Counted from the stretch's first letter, positions 27,334 to 35,877 are shown. The stretch is 64,000 nucleotides of DNA from Actinomadura rupiterrae (GCF_024172125.1 NZ_JAMZEA010000018.1:124001-188000); one strand, 5' to 3'. The notes: generated by a model not told the origin, from the sequence alone. Numbers and translations: made by a program.

Positions 27334-28685
27334 CGGTCCACACCTCCCATCACGGGGTCGATCGAGGCGACCGCGGCGATCACGTCGGCGACCATGCCGC
27401 CCTCGGCCATCGCGGGCGTCGCCTGCAGGTTGGTGAAGGACGGGTCGCGGAAGTGCGCCCGGTACGGACGCGTCCCGCCGTCGCTGACCAGGTGCGCGCC
27501 CAGCTCGCCGCGCGGCGACTCGACCGCCGCGTACACCTGCCCGGCCGGCACCCGGAAGCCCTCGGTCACCAGCTTGAAGTGGTGGATCAGCGCCTCCATG
27601 GAGGTGCCCATGATGTGTGCGATGTGCCGGGGCGAGTTGCCCATGCCGTCCGCGCCGATCGCGAGCTGCGCCGGCCAGCCGATCTTCTTGTCCTCGACCA
27701 TGACCGGGCCCTTGACCGACTGGAGCCGCTCGACGCACTGCTCCACGATCTTCAGCGACTCCTCCATCTCCGCCATCCGGACCAGGTAGCGGCCGTAGAC
27801 GTCGCAGGTGGTCTGGGTGTGGACCTGGAAGTCGTAGGTCTCGTAACCGCAGTACGGCTGGGACTTGCGCAGGTCCCACGGGATGCCGGTGGCGCGCAGC
27901 ACCGGGCCGGTGATGCCGAGCGCGGTGCAGCCGGTCAGGTCCAGGTACCCGACGTCCTTGGTGCGGGCCTTGTAGACCGGGTTGTCGTCCATCAGCTTGC
28001 GCATCGCCTTCAGCCGCTTCGGCATCCGGTCGAGGTAGTCGCGCAGCTTGCTCATCGCGCCGCTCGGCAGGTCCTGCGCGACACCGCCCGGGCGGACGTA
28101 GGCCATGTTCATCCGCAGGCCGGTGATCTCCTCGAACAGGTCGAGGGTGTACTCGCGCTCGATGAAGCCGTTCAGCATCACCGTCGTCGCGCCGAGCTCC
28201 AGGCCGAACGTCGCGATCGCGACCAGGTGCGAGGAGATCCGGTTGAGCTCCATCATCATCACGCGGATGATCTGCGCCCGCTCCGGCACCTGCTCGGTGA
28301 TCCCGAGCAGCTTCTCCACACCGAGCGCGTACGCGGTCTCGTTGAAGATCGGCGCCAGGTAGTCCATCCGGGTGCAGAACGTGGAGCCCTGCGTCCAGGT
28401 GCGGTACTCCATGTTCTTCTCGATGCCGGTGTGCAGGTAGCCGATGCCCAGCCGGCACTCGTCGACCGTCTCGCCGTCGAGCGTCAGGATCAGCCGGAGC
28501 ACGCCGTGCGTGGACGGGTGCTGCGGGCCCATGTTCACGACCAGGCGCTCGTCCCCGGCGTCCCGGGCGTCGGCGACCATCTGGTCCCAGTCCTGCCCGT
28601 TGACGTCGAAGACGCGTCCCTCGGCGGCCTCCTCGGCCGCGGCCGCGTACGCGTCGTACTCGGTGTACTTGGTGGAGGGGCTCAC
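27330..28685 (-). CDS. nuoD: NADH-quinone oxidoreductase subunit D
   Basis: 451 residues, the 49-kDa-type subunit that forms the quinone site with NuoB. NMGPQHPSTHGVLRL begins the conserved core and includes the quinone-site His. GYLHTGIEKNMEYRTW and RMDYLAPIFNETAYAL are also diagnostic. The GTG at 28685 overlaps the nuoC stop by 4 bases. An Ala/Glu-rich N-terminal tail of about 50 residues precedes the core. Confidence 0.95.
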   Translation of the reverse strand: MSPSTKYTEYDAYAAAAEEAAEGRVFDVNGQDWDQMVADARDAGDERLVVNMGPQHPSTHGVLRLILTLDGETVDECRLGIGYLHTGIEKNMEYRTWTQGSTFCTRMDYLAPIFNETAYALGVEKLLGITEQVPERAQIIRVMMMELNRISSHLVAIATFGLELGATTVMLNGFIEREYTLDLFEEITGLRMNMAYVRPGGVAQDLPSGAMSKLRDYLDRMPKRLKAMRKLMDDNPVYKARTKDVGYLDLTGCTALGITGPVLRATGIPWDLRKSQPYCGYETYDFQVHTQTTCDVYGRYLVRMAEMEESLKIVEQCVERLQSVKGPVMVEDKKIGWPAQLAIGADGMGNSPRHIAHIMGTSMEALIHHFKLVTEGFRVPAGQVYAAVESPRGELGAHLVSDGGTRPYRAHFRDPSFTNLQATPAMAEGGMVADVIAAVASIDPVMGGVDR

Positions 28686-29428
28686 GTGTACGACCTCCGC
28701 TGGTCGGGCGGCGGAACCTCGGCGCCGCGGTACTCGACGGGGATGCCGCCGAGCGGGTAGTCCTTGCGCTGCGGGTGCCCGACCCAGTCGTCCGGCATCA
28801 TGATCCGGGTCAGCGCCGGGTGGCCGTCGAACACGATCCCGAAGAAGTCGTAGGTCTCGCGCTCGTGCCAGTCGTTGGTCGGGTAGATGTCCACGATCGA
28901 CGGGACGTGCGGGTCGCTGTCGGGGCACGACACGTCGAGCCGGACGCGCCGGTTGTGCGTGATCGACAGCAGCGGGTAGACCGCGTGCAGCTCCGCGCCC
29001 TCGTCGGACGGGTAGTGCACGCCGCTCACGCCCATGCACATCTCGAACCGCAGCTCCGGCGCGTCCCGGAGGGTGCGGGCGACCTCGGCGAGGTGCTCGC
29101 GCTTCACGTGGAGGGTCAGCTCGCCGCGGTGCACGACCACGCGCTCGACCGCCTCGCCGTAGGTCGGCAGCAGCCGCGCGAGCTGGTCGGCGATCTCGTC
29201 GAACTCACCGGCCTCGGCGGCGCCGTCCGGGCCGCCGAACGGGCGCGGCGACGACACCTTCGGGGCCTGCCGGACGACGAGCCGCCCGTACCCGGACGTG
29301 TCGCCCGTCCCCTGGATGCCGAACATGCCCGTCCGGGCGACCGGCTGCTCGGCGCGCTCGTCCTCGCGGTGCGCGGGGAGGCGGTCGGCGGCCTGCTCGG
29401 CCTGCTGCTCGGGGTTCTGCGAGCTCAT
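28682..29428 (-). CDS. nuoC: NADH-quinone oxidoreductase subunit C
   Basis: 248 residues of the 30-kDa subunit. The conserved core includes FEMCMGVSGVHYP, the NDWHERETYDFFGIVFDGHP signature and DWVGHPQRKDYPLGG. The N-terminal 80 residues are hydrophilic and variable (PEQQAEQAADR), typical of actinobacteria. It packs between NuoB and NuoD in the peripheral arm. It starts 1 bp after the nuoB stop and overlaps nuoD. Confidence 0.94.
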   Translation of the reverse strand: MSSQNPEQQAEQAADRLPAHREDERAEQPVARTGMFGIQGTGDTSGYGRLVVRQAPKVSSPRPFGGPDGAAEAGEFDEIADQLARLLPTYGEAVERVVVHRGELTLHVKREHLAEVARTLRDAPELRFEMCMGVSGVHYPSDEGAELHAVYPLLSITHNRRVRLDVSCPDSDPHVPSIVDIYPTNDWHERETYDFFGIVFDGHPALTRIMMPDDWVGHPQRKDYPLGGIPVEYRGAEVPPPDQRRSYT

Positions 29429-29429
29429 C

Positions 29430-29978
29430 TCAGACCACCCCCTGCCCGAGGAGCGGCAGCTGCCGCCGCTTGGTCTCCTCCAGCTCGGCGATCTGCTTCG
29501 CCCGCTGCGGACCGAGCTTGGTGTTCTGGATCTTGTCGTGCAGCTTCAGGATCGCGTCCAGCAGCATCTCCGGCCGCGGCGGGCAGCCGGGCAGGTAGAT
29601 GTCCACCGGGACGATGTGGTCCACGCCCTGCACGATCGCGTAGTTGTTGAACATGCCGCCGGACGAGGCGCACACGCCCATCGCGATGACCCACTTGGGC
29701 TCGGTCATCTGGTCGTAGATCTGCCGGAGCACCGGCGCCATCTTCTGGCTCACCCGGCCCGCGACGATCATCAGGTCGGCCTGCCGGGGTGTCGCCGAGG
29801 CACGCTCCATTCCCCATCGGGAGAAGTCGTGCCGGGGGTCGCCGGTCGCCATCATCTCGATCGCGCAGCACGCGAGACCGAAGGTGGCGGGCCAGACCGA
29901 GCTCTTGCGCGCCCACCCGGCGACCTGCTCGACGGTCGTCAGCAGGAAGCCGCTGGGGAGCTTCTCTTCAAGACCCAT
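29430..29978 (-). CDS. nuoB: NADH-quinone oxidoreductase subunit B, cluster N2
   Basis: 182 residues. The N2 cluster ligands are seen in GLACCAIEMMATG (adjacent Cys pair), MGVCASSGG and LPGCPPRPE. N2 is the last cluster before menaquinone. The start ATG abuts the nuoA stop exactly (TAA-ATG), indicating coupling. Confidence 0.95.
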   Translation of the reverse strand: MGLEEKLPSGFLLTTVEQVAGWARKSSVWPATFGLACCAIEMMATGDPRHDFSRWGMERASATPRQADLMIVAGRVSQKMAPVLRQIYDQMTEPKWVIAMGVCASSGGMFNNYAIVQGVDHIVPVDIYLPGCPPRPEMLLDAILKLHDKIQNTKLGPQRAKQIAELEETKRRQLPLLGQGVV

Positions 29979-30338
29979 TTAGTCCCACTCCAGACCACCG
30001 CGCCGCCAGATGTAGGCGTACGCCACCAGCACGGTGAGGATGAAAAGGACCATCTCCACAAGACCGAAAATCCCCAGGCTGTCGAAGGCGACGGCCCAGG
30101 GATAGAGGAAGATGATCTCGATGTCGAAGACGATGAACAGCATCGCCGTCAGGTAGTACTTGACGGGGAAGCGCCCGCCGCCCACCGGCTGCGGGGTCGG
30201 CTCGATCCCGCACTCGTAGGCGTCCAGGCGCGCCCGGTTCCAGCGCTTCGGCCCCGTCATCGAGGCCATCACCACCGATCCGGCGGCGAACGCGAACGCC
30301 AGAACCCCCAACACGATGATCGGGATATAGAGGTCCAC
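29979..30338 (-). CDS. nuoA: NADH-quinone oxidoreductase subunit A
   Basis: 119 residues with three membrane helices and the conserved YECGIEP loop between the first two, which approaches the quinone site. YLTAMLFIVFDIEIIFLYPWAV is the hallmark second helix. It is first of the fourteen nuo genes. A gap of 164 bp separates it from menJ upstream on the same strand, without an obvious terminator. Confidence 0.95.
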   Translation of the reverse strand: MDLYIPIIVLGVLAFAFAAGSVVMASMTGPKRWNRARLDAYECGIEPTPQPVGGGRFPVKYYLTAMLFIVFDIEIIFLYPWAVAFDSLGIFGLVEMVLFILTVLVAYAYIWRRGGLEWD

Positions 30339-30502
30339 GGAGTCCTACTTCCTCTCCTCGGGGCGTACGACGCTGTACGGGCGCCGTCTCCGCGCGTGCG
30401 GGGACCGCGCCTCGGCGACGTCCGCCGCGTGACCGCGGTCACGCGGGCGGGTCGTCACCCTAGCCAAGGTGATCAATAGCACTCCCCTCCGGGGGTAAGG
30501 GA

Positions 30503-31759
30503 CTAGGCGGCGGGTGCCACCCTCTGCATCGCATTGATGATCCGGTCGAACGCGTCGCCGCCCTTGGGGTCGGTGAGGTTCGCCAGAAGCTTGAGGGTGA
30601 AACGCATCAGCGTCGGATGCGGCAGGCCGTGCGTGGTGAGGAACTTCATCACCCGTGGGTCGCCGATGGCCTGCACGAACACCCGCGCCAGCGTGAAGTA
30701 GCCGCCGTGCTCGTCCTTGAGGATGCGCGGGTACTCGTACAGCGTCCGCTCGCGCTGCGCCGGGGTGCGGCGGGCCAGCGCCTGCACCATGATCTCGGCG
30801 GCCAGCCGGCCGGACTCCAGCGCATAGTCGATGCCCTCGCCGTTGAACGGGTTGATCATCCCGCCGGCGTCGCCGACCAGCAGCATGCCGCGCGCGTAGT
30901 GCGGCTGCCGGTTGAAGCCCATGGGGAGCGCCGCGCCGCGGGCCGGGCCGGACGCGTGCTCCTCGTCGAACTGCCACTCGGGCGGCATCTGGGCCGTCCA
31001 GCCCTTGAGCATGCCGCGGTAGTCCACGTTCTGGAACGACTTGGAGGTGTTGAGGAGGCCGAGGCCGACGTTGCAGGTGCCGTCCGCGAGGGGGAAGACC
31101 CAGCCGTAGCCGGGGAGCAGGCGCGTGCCGTCCCACAGCTCCAGCCATGCCTCCATGTAGTCGTCGGTGGCGCGCGGCGACTCGTAGTAGCGGCGGACGG
31201 CCACGCCCATCGGACGGTCCGTGCGGCGCTCCAGCCCCATCGCGACGCTGAGCCGGGTCGAGTTGCCGTCCGCGGCCACCACCAGCGGCGCGTGGAAGGT
31301 GATCTCCTCGCCCTTGTGCCTGGCGGTCACGCCGCTGATCCGGTCGGTGCGCTCGTCGATGATCGGGCCGGTCACGTTGCAGCCCTCGATCAGCTCGGCG
31401 CCGGCCGCCGCGGCGTGCCGGGCGAGCAGCTCGTCCAGGTCCATCCGGGACCGGACGAGGCCGAAGTCGGGGAAGCTGGCGAGCTCGGGCCAGGGCAGCT
31501 CGATCCGGGTGCCGCCGCCGTAGATCCGCAGGCCCTTGTTGCGGCTCCAGCCGGGCGCGTCGATGTCCACGCCCATGGAGATCAGCGCCCGGACGGCGCG
31601 CGGGGTGAGCCCGTCGCCGCAGATCTTGTCGCGCGGGAACGTCGCCTTCTCCAACAGGAGCACGCTGAGGCCGGCGCGGGCCAGCCAGTAGGCGGTGGAC
31701 GACCCGGCGGGTCCGGCCCCGACGACGATGACGTCCGCGTGTCGGGTGGAGTCGGTCAC
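30503..31759 (-). CDS. menJ: FAD-dependent geranylgeranyl reductase-family, menaquinone reductase
   Basis: 418 residues. An FAD-binding GAGPAGSSTAYWLARAG lies at the N-terminus, CGDGLTPRAV follows the first helix, and GDAGGMINPFNGEGIDYALESG is the second FAD motif. It belongs to the MenJ/geranylgeranyl reductase family, which reduces one double bond in the menaquinone isoprenoid tail. The GTG at 31759 follows AAGAGGA. It lies just upstream of nuoA in the same orientation, and a Rex operator sits 24 bp before its start, so it probably heads the nuo transcript. Homologues occupy this position in streptomycetes. Confidence 0.9.
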   Translation of the reverse strand: MTDSTRHADVIVVGAGPAGSSTAYWLARAGLSVLLLEKATFPRDKICGDGLTPRAVRALISMGVDIDAPGWSRNKGLRIYGGGTRIELPWPELASFPDFGLVRSRMDLDELLARHAAAAGAELIEGCNVTGPIIDERTDRISGVTARHKGEEITFHAPLVVAADGNSTRLSVAMGLERRTDRPMGVAVRRYYESPRATDDYMEAWLELWDGTRLLPGYGWVFPLADGTCNVGLGLLNTSKSFQNVDYRGMLKGWTAQMPPEWQFDEEHASGPARGAALPMGFNRQPHYARGMLLVGDAGGMINPFNGEGIDYALESGRLAAEIMVQALARRTPAQRERTLYEYPRILKDEHGGYFTLARVFVQAIGDPRVMKFLTTHGLPHPTLMRFTLKLLANLTDPKGGDAFDRIINAMQRVAPAA

Positions 31760-31782
31760 AGCGTTCCTCTTACTTCGTTCGC

Positions 31783-31800
31783 TTGTGAAGTACTTCACAA
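31783..31800. promoter_or_regulatory. Rex operator (ROP), perfect palindrome
   Basis: TTGTGAAGTACTTCACAA matches the established Rex consensus TTGTGAANNNNTTCACAA at every fixed position, and its spacer GTAC is itself palindromic. It lies 24 bp upstream of the menJ start, where a bound repressor would block promoter access. Rex releases DNA when NADH is high, so menJ-nuo should be induced under excess reducing power. Rex itself is encoded at 63368-64000. Confidence 0.93.
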
Positions 31801-31892
31801 GAATCCGATGGGGAGTCTATTCCTTTGGAGCCGCTCGTGGGTACCTCTGCGCCCGCCCGGTTTTGGACCGGTGCAAAACACCCCGAACGGGG

Positions 31893-32594
31893 TCAGCCAG
31901 GGTTGACGGCGTGGTGCATCGCCGCAACCCCGAAGGTCAGGTTCTTCCAGCGCACCTTCGACCACCCCGCGTCCTGCACCAGGGAGGCCAGCGCAGCCTG
32001 GTCCGGCCAAGCCAGCGTGGAGTCGGCGAGGTAGGTGTAGCTGTCCGGGTTCGAGGACACCCGGGCGAGCAGCGGCAGCCCGATCTTCAGGTGCGCCTTG
32101 TGCCCCGCGGCCAGCAGCGGGTTCGGAGGGTGACTGACCTCACACACCAGCAGCCGCCCGCCGGGCCGGGTGACCCGCCGCATCTCGCGCAGCCCGCCCA
32201 CCGTGTCGGCCACGTTCCGCAGCCCGAACGAGATCGTGACGGCGTCGAACGCGCCGTCTTCGAACGGCAGCCGCAGCGCGTCACCCGCGACGAAGGCCAG
32301 GTTGTCGACCCCGACCTGCCGCTCCCGCCCGACCCGCAGCATGCCCAGCGAGAAGTCGCACGCCACGGTCCGCGCCCCGGCGTCCGCGAACGGCACCGAC
32401 GACGTCCCCGTCCCGGCGGCCAGGTCGAGCACCCGCTCCCCCGGCCGGGCGTCCACGGCGCGCACGACCTCCCGCCGCCACCACCGTTCCATCCCACCGG
32501 TCATGAGCGTGTTGAGCAGGTCGTACCGTTCGGCCGTCCGGTCGAACATCGCCGCCACGTCGGCGGGCTTCTTGTCGAGATTGGCGCGGGTCAT
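31893..32594 (-). CDS. menG: Demethylmenaquinone methyltransferase
   Basis: 233 residues, UbiE/MenG family. DVAAMFDRTAERYDLLNTLMTGG near the N-terminus, LDLAAGTGTSSVPFA (SAM site) and TISFGLRNVAD are diagnostic, and PGGRLLVCEVSHP is motif III. It transfers a methyl group from SAM to demethylmenaquinone, the last step of menaquinone synthesis. It lies 133 bp upstream of menJ on the same strand with the Rex operator between them, so it is probably transcribed separately. Confidence 0.95.
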   Translation of the reverse strand: MTRANLDKKPADVAAMFDRTAERYDLLNTLMTGGMERWWRREVVRAVDARPGERVLDLAAGTGTSSVPFADAGARTVACDFSLGMLRVGRERQVGVDNLAFVAGDALRLPFEDGAFDAVTISFGLRNVADTVGGLREMRRVTRPGGRLLVCEVSHPPNPLLAAGHKAHLKIGLPLLARVSSNPDSYTYLADSTLAWPDQAALASLVQDAGWSKVRWKNLTFGVAAMHHAVNPG

Positions 32595-32619
32595 ACCCCC
32601 ACCCTAGGAGGCTGTGCTT

Positions 32620-32696
32620 GTTTAAGCAGTCACGGCCCACTCCGCTCGCCTAGCGGCGCGTTTACGCAGTCACGGCCACTGCGCTCGCCTAGCGGC
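32620..32696. repeat. Two tandem copies of about 38 bp
   Basis: Copies at 32620-32657 and 32660-32696 share GTTTA-GCAGTCACGGCC and GCTCGCCTAGCGGC, with a few changes and one deletion. Each contains a small inverted repeat GC-cgcctag-GC type core. They lie just upstream of menG on its promoter side. Confidence 0.8.
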
Positions 32697-32856
32697 TCGC
32701 TACGTGACCGTGCCTGGGCGAACGCGGCATCGCTTCGCGATCAACCCGGCTTCGCTCGCCTTCGGCTTCGCTCCGCCGGGTTGGTCACGCGTTCGCGCGC
32801 GTGGCCGGGCCGCTTCAAACGAGAGCCCGCCAGCACAAGCACGTCCGCGCGGACGG

Positions 32857-33248
32857 CGCCGTGCGGTCGCCGCGTCGGCGCGAACCTGCACCCGGGCTCG
32901 GCCGCGCGAGCGCGAACGAGGCGGGACGCTGGCAGCGATGCGGCCGGAGCCGGGGCGGGGCCAGGCGCATCGGCGCGGGCGGCGGGCGCCGCCGCGTCGG
33001 CGCGAGTCTCGGGGGCGGAGCCGGGCGCGTCTGCGCGGACAATACGGATGCGGCGGGACAGCGGCCATGTCAACGCGAACGATCCGGGCGGAGCCGCGGC
33101 GGGACCAGGCGCATCGGCGCCGACGGCGCCGGGCGGGCGTCGCGGCGGCGCGAGCCTGCAGGCGGGCTCGGGCTCGGGCGCGTGAGCGCGGACGAGGCGG
33201 GACGCCGGTAGCGGCGCGGCCGGGGCGGGGCCAGGCGCATCGGCGCGG
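32857..33248. repeat. Imperfect direct repeat of about 120 bp
   Basis: Segments near 32857-32978 and 33118-33248 align over roughly 120 bp. The longest shared runs are GCGGGGCCAGGCGCATCGGC and GACGAGGCGGGACGC. The GC content is extreme. A related third partial copy starts near 33090. Confidence 0.65.
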
Positions 33249-33309
33249 TGACCGCCCGGACGCCCGGGTCGCCGGTGTCCAGCGAGGCCAGGCCCTTGAT
33301 GTCGGACGT
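33241..33309 (-). pseudogene. Fragment of a kinase-type gene, paralogous to 46647-46715
   Basis: These 69 bp match bases 46647-46715 of the Ser/Thr kinase gene at 65 of 69 positions. On the minus strand they would encode SDIKGLASLDTGDPGVRAVT, against SDIKGLTPLDTGDPGVQAVT in the kinase's extracellular domain. Homology stops abruptly on both sides and no frame continues into a larger gene. This is therefore a relic of a duplicated or recombined paralogue. Confidence 0.8.
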
Positions 33310-33403
33310 TACGGCGGAGGCGGGTCCAGGTGGGGCGGCGGCAGCGTTGGCGCGGGTTGTGCGGGCGGAGCCGAGAGGGCTGGGCGCCTTGGAGGGGCTG
33401 GGG

Positions 33404-33646
33404 TCAGTCTTCCTTGCCGCGGGACTCTTCGAGCTTGGCCTTCTTGTCGCGGACGGTGCTGACGATCGAGGCCGACATCGCGTCCCGCTGGGTCGAGAGC
33501 AGCACGTAGCTGATGACGCCGCTGATGACGAGGGCGCCGAGCAGCAGGAACACGGGCGCTTTCCGCATGGGTGTGAGCCAGAGGACGGCCGTCGTGGCGA
33601 CGAAGATCCCCAGGCGCGCGGAGGTGTAGAAGAGAACGGAACGCAT
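33404..33646 (-). CDS. DUF4229 domain membrane protein
   Basis: 80 residues with two hydrophobic helices: LGIFVATTAVLWLT and APVFLLLGALVISGVISYVLL. A basic, coiled-coil-like tail VRDKKAKLEESRGKED follows. The N-terminal MRSVLFYTSARLGIF is characteristic of DUF4229, a small actinobacterial inner-membrane family of unknown role often found near menaquinone or respiratory genes. Here menG lies about 800 bp away, across the repetitive stretch. Confidence 0.8.
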   Translation of the reverse strand: MRSVLFYTSARLGIFVATTAVLWLTPMRKAPVFLLLGALVISGVISYVLLSTQRDAMSASIVSTVRDKKAKLEESRGKED

Positions 33647-33685
33647 GGCGGTTCCAGGCTACTCCCGGTCGGTCGATGACCTGGT

Positions 33686-34654
33686 TCAGCCCTGCCGCAG
33701 GACGTCGAGGAAGAGCGCCGGGTCCACGTTCCCGCCGCTCAGGACGGCCGCGGTCGTCCGGGCGGGCGGAAGCTCGGCGCGGCGGTACAGGAAGGCGGCG
33801 GTCGCGACGGCGCCGCCGGGCTCGGCGATGAGGCGGGCCTCGCGCGCGATGCGGCGCATGGTGAGGCGGATCTCGTCCTCGGAGACGGTCACGATGTCGT
33901 CCACCAGCTCGCGGACGTGCGCGAAGGTGAGGTCGCTGAGCCGCTGCACGCGGAGCGCGTCGGCCATGGTGCGCCCGGTGTCCTCGGCGGCCCACTGGAC
34001 GGGGCGGCCGGCGCGCAGCGAGTCGCGGGCGTCGGCGGCCAGCTCGGGCTCGACGCCGATGACCTTGGCGCGCGGGTTGAGCGCCTTGACCGCGACCGCG
34101 ACACCGGAGACCAGGCCGCCGCCGGAGACGGGCACGAGGACGAGGTCCAGGTGCGGCTCGTCCTGCACGATCTCCAGGCCGACCGTGCCCTGACCTGCGA
34201 TGACGCGCGGGTCGTCGAACGGCGGGACGAGCGTGAAGCCGTGCGCGGCGGCGAGCTTGTCGGCCGTCTCGACGCGGGATTCCAGCGTCGGCTCGACGTA
34301 GACGATCTCCGCGCCGAGCGCCATGCACGCCTCGACCTTCACGCCGGGCGTGGTGTGCGGAATGACCAGCACGCAGCGGACGCCGAGGGCGCGGGCCGTC
34401 CACGCGACGGCCTGGGCATGGTTGCCACTGGAATGGGCGACGACTCCCTTGGCACGTTCCTCCGCGGGAAGTCCCGCGATGGTCGCATAGGCGCCGCGCA
34501 GTTTGAACGCGCCGACGGGCTGGAGCGATTCGGCTTTCAGCAGGAGCCGTTCTTCGGTGGACGTGGGGAACGGGACGAGCGGCGTCCGGACGGCGGTGCC
34601 GGCGAGCAGACCGGCCGCGCGCTCCACGTCCGCGAGGGTCACGAGGGCGGGCAT
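33686..34654 (-). CDS. PLP-dependent threonine/serine dehydratase-like enzyme
   Basis: 322 residues of PLP fold type II. The Schiff-base Lys lies in GAFKLRGAYATI, the substrate loop is SSGNHAQAVAW, and the glycine-rich phosphate-binding motif is VPVSGGGLVSG. It lacks the C-terminal ACT regulatory domain of biosynthetic IlvA, so it is a catabolic threonine/serine ammonia-lyase or a serine racemase-type enzyme. Those alternatives cannot be separated by sequence reading. It is divergent from bldC, with 254 bp between them. Confidence 0.85.
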   Translation of the reverse strand: MPALVTLADVERAAGLLAGTAVRTPLVPFPTSTEERLLLKAESLQPVGAFKLRGAYATIAGLPAEERAKGVVAHSSGNHAQAVAWTARALGVRCVLVIPHTTPGVKVEACMALGAEIVYVEPTLESRVETADKLAAAHGFTLVPPFDDPRVIAGQGTVGLEIVQDEPHLDLVLVPVSGGGLVSGVAVAVKALNPRAKVIGVEPELAADARDSLRAGRPVQWAAEDTGRTMADALRVQRLSDLTFAHVRELVDDIVTVSEDEIRLTMRRIAREARLIAEPGGAVATAAFLYRRAELPPARTTAAVLSGGNVDPALFLDVLRQG

Positions 34655-34908
34655 GGGAGTGAGGTTATTCGCTCACGATCAGCGCGCGATAACGGACGGT
34701 CCGGCGGACGCACCGGTGGAACGCCAGGTACGCGGGGTGGGCGTGGTGTCCGTAGTGTCCAAAACCATGTTGACGGTCGGTAATAGAGGCAGCTCGCCGA
34801 ACTACGCAGCGTGATGTTTTGCGAAAACAAGGGAGAAATCGGTCTTGCTCCGCCACACTAGGAAACAGTCCACCCGCGCCGAGAGCGGGACAAAGGGGGA
34901 GAGAGAAC

Positions 34909-35115
34909 GTGGAGAGCACGAGCGAGCGCCTGCTGACCCCCGGAGAGGTCGCCGCCCTCTTCAGGGTCGATCCGAAGACGGTCACCCGATGGGCGGCGGC
35001 GGGGCGCATCAGCAGCATCCGGACCCCCGGCGGCCACCGCCGCTTCCGCGAGTCCGAAGTGCACGCGCTGCTGCGCGGAGACGAACCGGTCGTAGAGCAC
35101 TCGGCCGTCCGCTGA
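34909..35115 (+). CDS. bldC: Developmental regulator BldC (MerR-like, wHTH only)
   Basis: 68 residues, the exact BldC length. LLTPGEVAALFRVDPKTVTRWAAAGRI is the winged helix-turn-helix and RTPGGHRRFRESEV the wing. BldC is a DNA-binding protein of the MerR superfamily that binds direct repeats and times entry into development in Streptomyces. It has no effector or dimerisation domain. The GTG at 34909 follows GGGGGA at 8 bases. It is monocistronic, with a terminator at 35188. Confidence 0.95.
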   Translation: MESTSERLLTPGEVAALFRVDPKTVTRWAAAGRISSIRTPGGHRRFRESEVHALLRGDEPVVEHSAVR

Positions 35116-35187
35116 CGGGACCCGCCCGCGCTCACTCGGCGCGGACGGTCCCGCCGCCGCCTTTCCGGCCCGCCTCCCCGGCCTTGC

Positions 35188-35216
35188 CCGCCGGTAGCAG
35201 GCGGTCTTCTGTTTTT
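35188..35216 (+). terminator. Probable intrinsic terminator of bldC
   Basis: A short CCGCC stem and GGCGG partner enclose a 7-nt loop and are followed by TCTTCTGTTTTT. The stem is only 5 bp but the T-tract is good for this genome. Confidence 0.6.
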
Positions 35217-35369
35217 CGCGCCCGTGTCCCGGGCGCCGCACGACCCCGTCGAGCACGCGCGGGCGACCCGCCGCGCCCGCGCGTCCTCGCCACCCACCCG
35301 GACCGCGGGCTGCGGTTGTAAGGGCGTTGTTGCAGGTCAGAGGGTTTTGCACCGTTCCGACGGCGGTGG

Positions 35370-35618
35370 TCAGGTGTCGTTCTCGGCTTTCCAGGCTTCG
35401 AAGGCGGCCTGGAGGTCGGCGTCGCCTTCGCGCCATGCCCTGCGGCGCTCCTCCAGCTCCTCCTCGGTGAGCGACTGGGCCAGGAGGCGCTCGTAGTCGG
35501 GGTCGTCCGGGCCGATCTCCACGTACGCGTCGGCGATGACCCGTCCCTCGTCACCGCCGTCGAGCAGGACGCCGTGCGGCACCCGGAGCGTGCCGTCGGG
35601 GAGCCGGATCACGTACAT
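35370..35618 (-). CDS. Small acidic protein, unknown
   Basis: 82 residues, soluble. The first half is a predicted beta-rich segment (MYVIRLPDGTLRVPHGVLL). The second half is a charged helix with LTEEELEERRRAWREGDADLQAAFEAW. A GAAGG site precedes the ATG at 35618. I recognise no family. Codon use is like neighbouring genes, so I consider it real. It ends about 255 bp from bldC, converging with it. Confidence 0.6.
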   Translation of the reverse strand: MYVIRLPDGTLRVPHGVLLDGGDEGRVIADAYVEIGPDDPDYERLLAQSLTEEELEERRRAWREGDADLQAAFEAWKAENDT

Positions 35619-35645
35619 CGGGAATCACCTTCGATGGCTGGTCTT

Positions 35646-35877
35646 CCGTTGGCGGACGGTTGGACTCCGTGGGCCGGAGCTCGGTTTCGCACTCCCCGGA
35701 AGCGGGGGTTCGAAGCGCGCTCCGTGAACCTTGGTCCTGGGGGAGCTCCGTGGGGTGGAGCTCGCTGGGTTATCGGTCGGGTGCGGAGTTCGGTACGGAT
35801 GCCGTTGGCGGACGGTCGGACTCCGGGAGCGGGCGCCGGGTTCGGATTCCGTTGGCGGAGGGTCGGGTCAGATTCCG
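35646..35877. repeat. Three dispersed copies of a 24-bp repeat
   Basis: CCGTTGGCGGACGGTTGGACTCCG at 35646-35669 recurs at 35802-35825 (one change) and in a diverged form at 35849-35877. The last copy overlaps the stop codon of the metalloprotease-like gene. The DNA between copies has no gene. Confidence 0.75.

Larger units (their letters stand above)
32595..33403. other. Gene-poor repetitive region, about 800 bp
   Basis: I find no intact gene here. Frames on both strands give Arg/Ala/Pro-rich strings without domain motifs. The stretch holds a 38-bp direct repeat (32620-32696), a larger imperfect direct repeat (32857-33248) and a short piece of a kinase-type gene (33241-33309). Together these look like decaying and rearranged DNA between menG and the DUF4229 gene. 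Confidence 0.6.

Noticed and set aside
32700..33068. Minus-strand 122-residue Arg-rich frame in the repeat region
   Set aside because: It follows the DNA repeat, has no start signal, and looks like high-GC noise.
35646..35877. CRISPR-like array from the three 24-bp copies
   Set aside because: Spacing is irregular, copies are diverged, and no Cas genes are present.
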